Shown here in pieces: positions 1 through 8,230 of a stretch of DNA of 64,000 nucleotides (its first letter is position 1; the number at the start of each line of letters is the position of its first letter). Origin of the DNA: Burkholderiaceae bacterium (GTDB taxonomy: Bacteria; Pseudomonadota; Gammaproteobacteria; Burkholderiales; Burkholderiaceae_C); NCBI GenBank assembly GCA_004323695.1, contig SCRU01000045.1:1-64000 (forward strand), in the 5' to 3' direction. A program made the translations under genes and the position numbers. Below the pieces are notes generated by a model that did no database searches, had not been told where the DNA came from, and was given only the letters and a program-made list of their open reading frames with translations.

Positions 1-64
1 CCCCTGCACCCCCCTCTAGACCATAAAGATTCAGAAAAACCACGGCCAACCAACAAAACATGAG

Positions 65-82
65 GTGAAATCGAGATTTCAC
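65..82. promoter_or_regulatory. Perfect 8-bp inverted repeat
   Basis: GTGAAATC and its exact complement GATTTCAC are separated by two bases. The repeat lies about 50 bases beyond the stop of the acyl-CoA ligase at 133-1848 and has no T-run, so it looks more like an operator for a gene off the left edge than a terminator. No role can be assigned from sequence alone. Confidence 0.3.
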
Positions 83-132
83 GGCCTGTATCAACAAAAT
101 TTTGTCTGCATAACCGTTCTGATTCCCGGCCA

Positions 133-1848
133 TCAGCCGGCCCGCTTGCGCGCCTCGTCGTCGGCCAGATCCTTCTTGGACAGCTTGCCCACTGCGGTCT
201 TGGGCAATTCCGCGCGGATTTCCAGCGCCCCGATCATCTCGTGCTTGCCGAGACGGCTTTTCAGGAACGTCTTGAGCTCGTCGAGCGTGGGCGCCAGTGC
301 CCCCGGCTTGAGCGTGATGAACGCCTTGGGTGACTGGCCGCGGTAGTCGTCGGGAATGCCGATCACGCAGACCTCGGCCACGCCCGGGTGCTCGTAGATG
401 GCTTCCTCGATCACGCGGGGGTAGACGTTGTAGCCGCTGCACAAGAGCATGTCCTTGGTGCGGTCGACGATGTAGAAGAAGCCGTCCGCGTCCATTTTGG
501 CGACATCGCCGCTGCGAAAGTAGCCGTCGGGCGTCATCGAATCCGCAGTGGCCGTGGGGTTGTTCCAGTAACCCTTCATCACGTTGGGGCCCTTGATGCA
601 CAGCTCACCCGGTTCGCCCACGGCCACTTCCCGCGCGGGATCCTCCACGCTGACGAGCTTGATGCGCACCTGCGGCAACGGCATGCCGCACGAGCCTGCC
701 TTGCGAACCCCCTGCGCCGGGGTGAAGGTGCCCACCGGCGAGGTCTCGGTCATGCCCCAGCCCTCGTTCAGGTGGCAACCGGTGAGCTTGAAGAAGCGCT
801 GCTCGATCTCGACCGGCAGCGATGCGCCGCCCGAGCCGCAGAACTTGAGCGCGCGCAGGTCCATCGAGGCCGCCTGGGGGTGCATCAAAAGCCCGGCAAA
901 CATGGTGGGCACGCCGGGGAACACGGTGATTTTGCTGGCCGTCAGTTCCTTCATCACGGCATCGACATCGAACCTGGTGTGCAGCACCAGCGCCGCGCCC
1001 AGCCGCACGCCGAGCAGCAGGCCGACACTCAGCGCGTAGATGTGAAACAGCGGCAGCACGACCAGAACCCGCTCCACGCCTTCCTGCAGGATCTTCGGTT
1101 CGCCCTGCGTCGACTCCCAATACTGCCCGTTCGCCGCCGTCAGGTTCGCATGCGTGATCATGGCGCCCTTGGGCAGCCCGGTGGTTCCGCCGGTGTATTG
1201 CAGCACCGCAATGGCCTCGGTCAGGTCGCCCAGCGGGTAGGTCTGGTAATGGCCATCGTTTTCCAGCAACCCGGAAAATGGCACATGGTGCGCATCGACC
1301 GGCACTGGCGCGATCTGGCCGGCGCCCTGCAGGTGCGCGCGCACCTGTTCGCGCGCCGCGCCGAAATCGCTCACGCTGCCCACCACCAGCTTTTTCAGCC
1401 GTGAAGCACCGAGCTGGCGCCCCAGTTGGGGGTACAGGCTGACCAGGTCGAGCGTGACGAGCACATCGGTCTGGCTGTCCTCGATCTTGTGCGCCAGCAC
1501 GCGCTCGGCATCGAGCGGCGAATAGTTGACGACCGTGCCGCCGGCCTTGAGCACGGCGAAGAACGCGATCGGGTAGTGCGGTGTGTTGGGCAGATACAGC
1601 CCGACGTGCACGCCCGGCTTCACGCCCAGTGCCTGCAGGCCCCTGGCAGCCCGATCGACCAGGGCGCCCAGTTCGCGGTAGCTGATGACTTCGCCCATGA
1701 ACTCGATGGCGGACCGCTCGGGCCAGCGTGCTACGGCGTCGTCGAGCAACTGCTGCACCGGCAGGATCGGCAGCTCGGCGTCCCAGCGCATGCCGGCGGG
1801 ATACGACTTGGTCCAGGGGGTGGCGGCGGATGCGGAAGCGGGGGTCAT
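133..1848 (-). CDS. Long-chain acyl-CoA ligase (FadD-like, AMP-forming)
   Basis: An ANL-superfamily enzyme of 571 residues that would activate a fatty or other carboxylic acid to its acyl-CoA through an acyl-adenylate. The adenylate P-loop (YTGGTTGLPKG) lies near residue 218, followed by a GWGMTETSP motif, an SGDVAKMD hinge motif and a C-terminal catalytic lysine in VGKLSKKDL. The ATG at 1848 was chosen because a GGAG site stands 8-10 bases upstream and homologous sequence starts here; the open frame upstream does not resemble protein of the family. A second, distinct ligase of the same family is at 8231-9904. Substrate cannot be read from sequence. Confidence 0.88.
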   Translation of the reverse strand: MTPASASAATPWTKSYPAGMRWDAELPILPVQQLLDDAVARWPERSAIEFMGEVISYRELGALVDRAARGLQALGVKPGVHVGLYLPNTPHYPIAFFAVLKAGGTVVNYSPLDAERVLAHKIEDSQTDVLVTLDLVSLYPQLGRQLGASRLKKLVVGSVSDFGAAREQVRAHLQGAGQIAPVPVDAHHVPFSGLLENDGHYQTYPLGDLTEAIAVLQYTGGTTGLPKGAMITHANLTAANGQYWESTQGEPKILQEGVERVLVVLPLFHIYALSVGLLLGVRLGAALVLHTRFDVDAVMKELTASKITVFPGVPTMFAGLLMHPQAASMDLRALKFCGSGGASLPVEIEQRFFKLTGCHLNEGWGMTETSPVGTFTPAQGVRKAGSCGMPLPQVRIKLVSVEDPAREVAVGEPGELCIKGPNVMKGYWNNPTATADSMTPDGYFRSGDVAKMDADGFFYIVDRTKDMLLCSGYNVYPRVIEEAIYEHPGVAEVCVIGIPDDYRGQSPKAFITLKPGALAPTLDELKTFLKSRLGKHEMIGALEIRAELPKTAVGKLSKKDLADDEARKRAG

Positions 1849-2031
1849 GCGGGTCTCCAAGCGAGGGGGGATTGCAATACGTGAGCCCTGGCGCGCGGGC
1901 GCACGGGATCGGTAGCGACCATTGTTGAAGTTTTTGGCGTGTTGCGAAAGCCAAAACCCCTGCGGTGAGCGCCGCGCGAGCCTCCGGCTGTCCGCTGCGG
2001 GACACGGCATCAATCGCCCGGCGATACCATC

Positions 2032-2090
2032 AATATCAAATTGATAGCGCTCTGCAAAGACCTCATAAGGGCTAAACGCATGTATCGTGA
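2032..2090 (+). repeat. AT-rich dispersed element, copy 1
   Basis: ATAGC at 2044-2048, an 18-base spacer, then AAGGGCT at 2067-2073. It abuts the 3' end of mnmA, whose stop codon on the other strand is at 2091-2093. It is intergenic, between the ligase start at 1848 and mnmA. Confidence 0.75.
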
Positions 2091-3272
2091 TTAAACGCTG
2101 GCCCCGGCGATCACGCCTCCGCCCAGGCACACGTCGCCGTCGTACAGCACGGCCGACTGGCCCGGCGTCACGGCCCATTGCGGCGCGGAGAAGTCAAGGC
2201 CAAACGCATCGCCCCCGTCGGGTGTCGCTCCTGCGCCCGCACCGGCTGCGACGATCCCCTCTGCGCCACGCCAGCGACACTGGGCATCGGCTTGGCGATA
2301 GCGTGTCTTGGCCGCCAGTCGCAGCGCGGCATTGTCGCTGGCGGGTGCCGTGCCGGACACCCAGCTCGCATCGCCTGCCACCAGCGACGACGACAGCAGC
2401 CACGGATGGTCGTGCCCCTGCACCACCCACAGCGTGTTGGTCGCCATGTCCTTGCGCGCCACGAACCAGGGGGCATGATCGCCACCGCCGCGTTGGGTGC
2501 CGCGCTCCTTCACGCCGCCGATGCCCAGGCCCTGGCGCTGGCCCAGGGTATAGAAACTCAAGCCCTGATGCTGGCCCAGCACCCGGCCCCGGTCGCTTTT
2601 GATCGGGCCGGGCTCCTTCGCGATGTAGCGGTTCAGGAACTCACGGAACGGCCGCTCGCCGATGAAGCAGATGCCGGTGGAGTCCTTCTTTTTCGCGTTC
2701 GGCAGGCCGATCTCGGCCGCGATGCGGCGCACCTCGGTCTTGCGCAATTCACCCAACGGGAACAGCGTGCGCGCGAGCTGATCCTGGTTCAGCCGGTGCA
2801 GGAAGTAACTCTGGTCTTTTGCCGGGTCGAGTCCTTTGAGCAACTCGCAGAGGCCCGTGGCCGGGTGCCGGCGCACGCGCGCATAGTGCCCCGTGGCGAT
2901 CAGGTCGGCGCCGAGCCGCAGCGCATGGTCCAGGAACGATTTGAACTTGATTTCGGCGTTGCACAGCACGTCGGGATTGGGTGTGCGCCCGGCCTGGTAT
3001 TCACGCAGGAATTCGGCAAACACCCGGTCCTTGTACTCGGCCGCGAAGTTGACGTGCTCGAGTTCGATGCCCAGCACGTCGGCCACGGCGGCCGCGTCCA
3101 CGAAGTCAATGTTGGAGGAACAGTATTCGTCATCGTCGTCCTGCTCCCAATTCTTCATGAAGATGCCGACCACTTCGTAGCCCTGCATTTTGAGCAGATG
3201 CGCGCTGACCGCGGAGTCCACGCCGCCGCTCAAACCGACCACCACCCGTTGCCCTTTTTTGCGTGTGTCCAT
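2091..3272 (-). CDS. mnmA: tRNA-specific 2-thiouridylase MnmA
   Basis: Cytoplasmic enzyme that puts sulfur on U34 of Lys, Glu and Gln tRNAs, using ATP and persulfide sulfur. The PP-loop GLSGGVDS lies at residues 13-20. The catalytic cysteine pair is visible as C104 ([10 protein letters not shown]) and C202 (TGICFIGER). At 393 residues it has usual family length. The ATG at 3272 starts MDTRKKGQ just before the first strand; twelve upstream residues in frame look non-coding. In enterobacteria mnmA neighbours nudJ. Here a DUF3443 gene stands between the two on the same strand, and a dispersed AT-rich element touches the stop codon. Confidence 0.96.
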   Translation of the reverse strand: MDTRKKGQRVVVGLSGGVDSAVSAHLLKMQGYEVVGIFMKNWEQDDDDEYCSSNIDFVDAAAVADVLGIELEHVNFAAEYKDRVFAEFLREYQAGRTPNPDVLCNAEIKFKSFLDHALRLGADLIATGHYARVRRHPATGLCELLKGLDPAKDQSYFLHRLNQDQLARTLFPLGELRKTEVRRIAAEIGLPNAKKKDSTGICFIGERPFREFLNRYIAKEPGPIKSDRGRVLGQHQGLSFYTLGQRQGLGIGGVKERGTQRGGGDHAPWFVARKDMATNTLWVVQGHDHPWLLSSSLVAGDASWVSGTAPASDNAALRLAAKTRYRQADAQCRWRGAEGIVAAGAGAGATPDGGDAFGLDFSAPQWAVTPGQSAVLYDGDVCLGGGVIAGASV

Positions 3273-3324
3273 ATAGCGGGGATTATCCCAGCGCGCTACG
3301 CCTGGCATCGGCCGTCGGCCACGG

Positions 3325-4638
3325 TCAGGGCGTGTAGCCGAGCGCCGGACCTTCGAGGGGGAAGCCGGGCGCCGACTGGTTTTCGATCAGCGTGGCCACG
3401 GTGCGCCCGAAGAAAAAACTCGCCCCCAGGTCCAGCGATTGGCCGATCGCGCCGTTTTCGGCCGCGAGTCCGGGAATCACGTAGTCGCCGGGATTGCCCG
3501 CGACAGCGCCGTTGGCGTTCACGATCAATACGTTGGCCGTGGCGGCGGTGGCGGCACTCCCGCGGTTGCCGGAAACCAGGGTCAGGGTGCTGGCGGGGCA
3601 CAGGTAGCCGGTGCCGGCCAGCGCCCCCGAGGAGCAAGGCGGCAGGGCGACCGTGCCCGTGGTCGGCATGAAATTGGCCGAGGAGCCGCTGTCGATGAAG
3701 CTGCGCGGCAGCGTGTTGCCATTGAAGTTCGCCGTGAAATAGCCGCTGGCGTTGGTGCCGAGGATCGCGCTGGATGCCGGCAGTGCGTTGTTGAGCCGCG
3801 TGCCGATGCCCAGCACCAACAGGCCGCTGGCTTGCGGCGCCGCGCCGGCGGGCAGGCTGATCAGGCTGCCGTTGTTGTCGGCCGTCGTCGCCGCGACCGG
3901 ATTCGGAATTTGCCGGGCCACGGGCATGGCCACGGCGTTGCAGGCCCCGGGGCCGGCGCACTGAAAGTAGATGGGAGCGGCGTTCTGCGCGCAGTAGCTG
4001 CCGCAGTCCTGCGCGAACAGGCCGATCCCGACGATGCCGTTGCCGCCCAGCGCCGCGGCGGTTTGCAGCAGCGTGCCTTGATGGGTGCAGCTGGAGGGCG
4101 GCGCGGCGACGCGCGCGCCGGTGTCGCCAATGACCTGCAGGGGGATGCTCGGGGCCAGCTCGCCGCTGTAGTTCGACCCACCCCAGTGCAGGTCGGCCGA
4201 GCGGACGCCGCCCCAGGTGACGCCGGAGACGAAGGGCAGGCATTCGCCGACGACGGAACCCGCGGTGCCCGCCGCCTGGGGCAGGGCGCCGGGCAGCGTG
4301 GCGTTCGCGGCGCGGATGGCCGACGCCAGCAGCCGCAGGCCCACCGATCCGGTGTCCACCAGCACGTGCGGGATCACGGCGCAGTTGCTGCTGCCCGGCG
4401 CGCAGATTTCGATACTGGTGTAGATCGCGTTCGGGAGGGCGCGGGCCGGGGCCGAAATGCCGCCGTCCACATAGATCGGCACCGCGTTCGCGTCTCCCGC
4501 CGTGGCGAACAGCGGCGGCGCGCTGCTGACCGTGGCCGGCGTGCCGGTGGTCGAGGTTCCGGCGCCGTCTCCGCAGGCGGCCAGTGAACACAGCAGCAGC
4601 AAGGCCAGGAATCGGGGTGAGGGCCGGCGCACGCTCAT
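3325..4638 (-). CDS. DUF3443 lipoprotein, aspartic-protease-like motifs
   Basis: A 437-residue protein with a signal peptide and lipobox ending LAAC (C22), so probably a lipoprotein. It matches the DUF3443 family known from Burkholderiales, whose function I do not know. Two spaced motifs stand out: LVDTGSVG around D95 and FIDSGSSA around D316, with GNGIVGIG near residue 199 and FFFGRT near 408. This order (DTGS, GxxGIG, DSGS, FGR) recalls bilobal pepsin-like aspartic proteases, which is inference from motifs only. It contains about nine cysteines, in keeping with an exported, disulfide-bonded protein. Family members are often next to a DUF2844 gene; none is visible here. Confidence 0.8.
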   Translation of the reverse strand: MSVRRPSPRFLALLLLCSLAACGDGAGTSTTGTPATVSSAPPLFATAGDANAVPIYVDGGISAPARALPNAIYTSIEICAPGSSNCAVIPHVLVDTGSVGLRLLASAIRAANATLPGALPQAAGTAGSVVGECLPFVSGVTWGGVRSADLHWGGSNYSGELAPSIPLQVIGDTGARVAAPPSSCTHQGTLLQTAAALGGNGIVGIGLFAQDCGSYCAQNAAPIYFQCAGPGACNAVAMPVARQIPNPVAATTADNNGSLISLPAGAAPQASGLLVLGIGTRLNNALPASSAILGTNASGYFTANFNGNTLPRSFIDSGSSANFMPTTGTVALPPCSSGALAGTGYLCPASTLTLVSGNRGSAATAATANVLIVNANGAVAGNPGDYVIPGLAAENGAIGQSLDLGASFFFGRTVATLIENQSAPGFPLEGPALGYTP

Positions 4639-4662
4639 TTCAGGAACTCCCGCACCGCCGCC

Positions 4663-5151
4663 TCACCGTGCCACGCTGGGGTCGCAGTACACGAGGTCCA
4701 GCGGATGGCGATGACCCGCGAGGTAATCCTCCATGCAACGCAGCAACAGCGGGCTGCGGTGCCGGGCTGTGCTGGCGCGCACTTCATCGGGGGTCAGCCA
4801 CAGCGTCCGCACGATGCCGTGGTCGAGCGCACGGTGCGCGCTGGCCGGCCCCAGTTCGCCGCAAAAGGCGAAGCGCAGGTAGCTGACGTCTTCGTCGGGC
4901 TGGCCGTTCTGGCCCGCCCGCTGAAAGCGCGACAGATACACGCCGACCAGCGCCGTGGGTTCGAACGCATGGGTGGTCTCTTCGAGGGTCTCGCGCGCGC
5001 AGGCCTGCACGAGCGATTCACCGCGCTCGAGGTGGCCGGCCGGATTGTTCAGGCGCAGGCCCTCGGGCGTGTGTTCCTCGACCAGCAGGAATTTGCCGTC
5101 CTTTTGAATGACCGCGGCGACCGTGACGCTGGGCTTCCATCGTGTATTCAT
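4663..5151 (-). CDS. nudJ: Nudix hydrolase, NudJ-like
   Basis: A 162-residue Nudix pyrophosphohydrolase. The Nudix box is readable: GHLERGE, seven residues, then RETLEET, although the usual glycine after EE is a threonine. NudJ of E. coli hydrolyses nucleoside and thiamine pyrophosphates and lies beside mnmA, and the same neighbourhood here (mnmA 25 bases beyond a single intervening gene, same strand) supports the assignment. The start at 5151 gives MNTRWKPSVTVAAVI, the normal first strand of the fold. Exact substrate is not determinable. Confidence 0.85.
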   Translation of the reverse strand: MNTRWKPSVTVAAVIQKDGKFLLVEEHTPEGLRLNNPAGHLERGESLVQACARETLEETTHAFEPTALVGVYLSRFQRAGQNGQPDEDVSYLRFAFCGELGPASAHRALDHGIVRTLWLTPDEVRASTARHRSPLLLRCMEDYLAGHRHPLDLVYCDPSVAR

Positions 5152-5267
5152 GGGTCATTATGGTTAGACAAACGCTATCAGGGCACCGGCCCCGCGCGCG
5201 TCGAGGATAGCGCGAAGTAATGTAAGCTTGCGGGCAATCCAGGTGCAACCACAAGAGGAGACGCTCC

Positions 5268-6395
5268 ATGCAGATTGGCGTACCCGCCGAAACCACGGCG
5301 GGGGAGACCCGCGTTGCCGTCACCCCCGAGACGGCCAAGAAAATCATCGCGCAGGGGCACACGCTGCGCCTGCAGTCGGGCGCCGGCGTGGCCGCCAGCG
5401 CCCCTGACGACGCCTACGCCGCGATCGGTGTCCAGATCACCGATGCGCCGGGCGCGTTTGGCTGCGAGCTGGTGCTCAAGGTGCGCAGCCCGCTCGGCAA
5501 CGAACTCGCGCTGATGAAACCCGGCACGGCGGTGGTCGGCATGCTGAACCCGTTCGATGCCGCGGGCCTGCAGTCCCTGGCGGCGGCGCAGCTCACCGCA
5601 TTCGCGCTCGAGGCGGCACCGCGCACCACGCGCGCGCAGAGCATGGACGTGCTCTCCAGCCAGGCGAATATCGCGGGCTACAAGGCGGTGATCATGGCGG
5701 CCGACGGCTATCAGCGCTTTTTCCCCATGCTGATGACCGCGGCCGGCACCGTGAAGGCGGCCCGCGTCGTGATCCTCGGCGTCGGCGTGGCCGGGCTGCA
5801 GGCGATTGCCACGGCCAAGCGCCTGGGGGCCGTGATCGAAGCCTCGGACGTGCGTCCCAGCGTGAAGGAGCAGATCGAATCGCTTGGCGGCAAATTCATT
5901 GAAGTGTCATACGACACGGCCGAGGAGAAAGAGGCTGCGCAGGGCGTGGGCGGCTACGCGAAACCGATGCCGGCGAGCTGGCTGGCGCGCCAGCAGGTTG
6001 AGGTGGCCAAGCGTGTCGCGCTGGCCGATATCGTGATCAGCACCGCGCTGATCCCCGGCCGGCCGGCCCCGGTGCTGATCACCGAGGAGATGGTCAAGTC
6101 CATGAAGCCGGGCTCGGTGATCGTGGACCTGGCGGCCGGCAAGGGCCCGGGCGGCGGCGGCAATTGCCCGTTGACCGAGGCCGATCGCACCGTCGTGAAG
6201 CATGGCGTGACGCTGGTCGGCGAGACCAACCTGCCCGCCCTCGTGGCGGCCGACGCGTCGGCGCTGTATGCCCGCAACGTGCTCGACTTCCTCAAACTGA
6301 TCCTGCCCAAGGACGGCACGCTCAAGATCGATCTCGAAGACGACATCGTGGCGGCCTGCCTCGTGACCCAGGGCGGCGAAGTCCGCCGCAAATAA
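5268..6395 (+). CDS. pntAA: NAD(P) transhydrogenase subunit alpha, part 1
   Basis: The soluble NAD(H)-binding domain of proton-translocating transhydrogenase, 375 residues. The Rossmann motif GVGVAGLQAIATAKRLGA is in the middle, and the AlaDH/PNT N-terminal part begins QIGVPAETTAGETRVA. A strong AGAGGAG ribosome site lies 8 bases before the ATG. As in Rhodospirillum, the alpha chain is split: this soluble part is followed by separate membrane subunits. First gene of a three-gene operon (pntAA-pntAB-pntB) that would make NADPH from NADH at the expense of the proton gradient. Confidence 0.97.
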   Translation: MQIGVPAETTAGETRVAVTPETAKKIIAQGHTLRLQSGAGVAASAPDDAYAAIGVQITDAPGAFGCELVLKVRSPLGNELALMKPGTAVVGMLNPFDAAGLQSLAAAQLTAFALEAAPRTTRAQSMDVLSSQANIAGYKAVIMAADGYQRFFPMLMTAAGTVKAARVVILGVGVAGLQAIATAKRLGAVIEASDVRPSVKEQIESLGGKFIEVSYDTAEEKEAAQGVGGYAKPMPASWLARQQVEVAKRVALADIVISTALIPGRPAPVLITEEMVKSMKPGSVIVDLAAGKGPGGGGNCPLTEADRTVVKHGVTLVGETNLPALVAADASALYARNVLDFLKLILPKDGTLKIDLEDDIVAACLVTQGGEVRRK

Positions 6396-6418
6396 AAGAT
6401 TCAACAAGGAACGACATC

Positions 6419-6766
6419 ATGGACGCCGTCTCACCCGCGATCGTGAATCTGATCATCTTCGTGCTGGCCGTATATGTCGGCTACCACGTGGTCTGGACCG
6501 TCACGCCGGCCCTGCACACGCCGCTGATGGCCGTGACGAATGCGATCTCGGCGATCGTCATCGTTGGCGCGATGCTGGCTGCGGTGCTGACCGACACGGT
6601 GCTGGGCAAGACGATGGGCGTGCTGGCCGTGGCGCTGGCCTCGGTGAACATCTTCGGCGGCTTTCTGGTGACGCGCCGGATGCTGGAGATGTTCAAGAAG
6701 AAGGAGAAGAAGGCCGCGCCCGCGGCCGACAAGGCGGACAAGGCGGACAAAGGGGCGGCCAAATGA
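6419..6766 (+). CDS. pntAB: NAD(P) transhydrogenase subunit alpha, part 2
   Basis: Small inner-membrane subunit, 115 residues, with about three hydrophobic segments (roughly residues 6-26, 38-58, 62-82) followed by a lysine/alanine-rich tail carrying a short ADKADKADK repeat. Together with PntB it forms the proton channel. The ATG at 6419 follows AAGGA. The stop overlaps the PntB start in an ATGA tetranucleotide, so the two are translationally coupled. The frame remains open upstream, inside pntAA, but that is a shadow. Confidence 0.95.
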   Translation: MDAVSPAIVNLIIFVLAVYVGYHVVWTVTPALHTPLMAVTNAISAIVIVGAMLAAVLTDTVLGKTMGVLAVALASVNIFGGFLVTRRMLEMFKKKEKKAAPAADKADKADKGAAK

Positions 6767-8187
6767 GCATGAACGTCGTCACACTGCTGTACCTGTTTGC
6801 CTCGGTGTGCTTCATCCAGGCCCTCAAGGGCCTGTCGCATCCGACCACCTCGATTCGGGGCAACTTCTTCGGCATGCTGGGCATGACGGTGGCCGTGCTG
6901 ACCACGGCCGCGCTGATCGTCGAGCACACCGGCCAGCTGCTGGGCCTGGGCTGGGTGCTGCTCGGCGCGGTCGTTGGTGGCGGCTACGGAGCGTATCGCG
7001 CGAAGACGGTCGAAATGACGCAGATGCCCGAACTGGTGGCGTTCTTTCACAGCATGATCGGCCTGGCCGCGGTGTTCATTGCCGTGGCGGCCGTGGCCGA
7101 ACCCTCGGCGCTGCTGGAGGGGCTCGCGAGGGGCGCGGCCATTCCCACCGGCAACCGGCTGGAACTGTTTCTGGGCGCGGCGATCGGCGCGATCACGTTC
7201 AGCGGATCGGTAATTGCCTTCGGCAAGCTCAGCGGCAAGTACAAGTTTCGCCTGTTCCAGGGCGCACCGGTGCAGTTCGCCGGCCAGCATCTGCTGAATC
7301 TGGTGCTGGGCCTGCTGACCATCGCGCTGGGCATCACGTTCATGTCGACCGAGAGCTGGGCCGCGTTTTTCCCGATGCTCCTGCTGGCCTTCGTGCTGGG
7401 CGTGCTGATCATCATCCCGATCGGCGGCGCCGACATGCCGGTGGTGGTGTCCATGCTCAACAGCTACTCGGGCTGGGCGGCGGCGGGCATCGGATTTTCG
7501 CTGAACAACTCGATGCTGATCATCGCCGGAAGCCTCGTCGGCTCATCGGGCGCGATCCTCTCCTACATCATGTGCAAGGCGATGAACCGCTCGTTCTTCA
7601 ACGTGATCCTGGGCGGGTTCGGCGGCGAGCCGGCCGCCGGTGCCGGCGCCGCCAGGGAGCAGCGCCCGGTCAAGAGCGGCAGCGCCGACGATGCCGCCTT
7701 CGTGCTGGGCAATGCCGAGACCGTGGTGATCGTGCCGGGCTATGGCCTGGCTGTGGCGCGGGCCCAGCACGCGGTCAAGGAGCTGGCCGAGAAGCTCACC
7801 GACAAGGGCATCACCGTGAAGTACGCGATCCACCCGGTGGCCGGGCGCATGCCGGGCCACATGAACGTGCTGCTGGCCGAGGCCGAAGTGCCCTACGACC
7901 AGGTGTTCGAGATGGAGGAGATCAACGGCGAATTCGGCCAGGCCGATGTGGCCATCATCCTGGGCGCCAACGACGTGGTGAATCCGGCCGCGCTCACCAA
8001 GGGCAGCCCCATCTATGGCATGCCGATCCTGGAAGCCTACAAGGCCAAGACCGTGATTGTGAACAAGCGCTCGATGGCGGCCGGCTATGCGGGGCTGGAC
8101 AATGAGCTGTTCTACATGGACAAGACCATGATGGTGTTTGGCGACGCGAAGAAGATCGTCGAGGAGATGGCCAAGGCCATCGAGTAG
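6763..8187 (+). CDS. pntB: NAD(P) transhydrogenase subunit beta
   Basis: A 474-residue subunit with multiple membrane helices over residues 1-290 and a C-terminal NADP(H)-binding domain. The latter shows GYGLAVARAQHAVKEL near residue 325 and the segment HPVAGRMPGHMNVLLAEA, typical of PntB. It starts in the ATGA overlap with pntAB. It completes the transhydrogenase operon; an acyl-CoA ligase follows 43 bases later and may be co-transcribed. Confidence 0.97.
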   Translation: MSMNVVTLLYLFASVCFIQALKGLSHPTTSIRGNFFGMLGMTVAVLTTAALIVEHTGQLLGLGWVLLGAVVGGGYGAYRAKTVEMTQMPELVAFFHSMIGLAAVFIAVAAVAEPSALLEGLARGAAIPTGNRLELFLGAAIGAITFSGSVIAFGKLSGKYKFRLFQGAPVQFAGQHLLNLVLGLLTIALGITFMSTESWAAFFPMLLLAFVLGVLIIIPIGGADMPVVVSMLNSYSGWAAAGIGFSLNNSMLIIAGSLVGSSGAILSYIMCKAMNRSFFNVILGGFGGEPAAGAGAAREQRPVKSGSADDAAFVLGNAETVVIVPGYGLAVARAQHAVKELAEKLTDKGITVKYAIHPVAGRMPGHMNVLLAEAEVPYDQVFEMEEINGEFGQADVAIILGANDVVNPAALTKGSPIYGMPILEAYKAKTVIVNKRSMAAGYAGLDNELFYMDKTMMVFGDAKKIVEEMAKAIE

Positions 8188-8230
8188 CCGGCGCACCGCG
8201 CACGACTTTTGACGGTGGGAGGACCCCGAC

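Noticed and set aside
1849-2178. N-terminal extension of the first acyl-CoA ligase up to 2178
   Set aside because: It would overlap the 3' end of mnmA and translate a dispersed repeat. The ATG at 1848 has a ribosome site and a normal family N-terminus.
5165-5200. CGCTATCAGGG upstream of pntAA as a further element
   Set aside because: The minus-strand ATAGC is followed after 18 bases by ACCCATG, not AAGGGCT.
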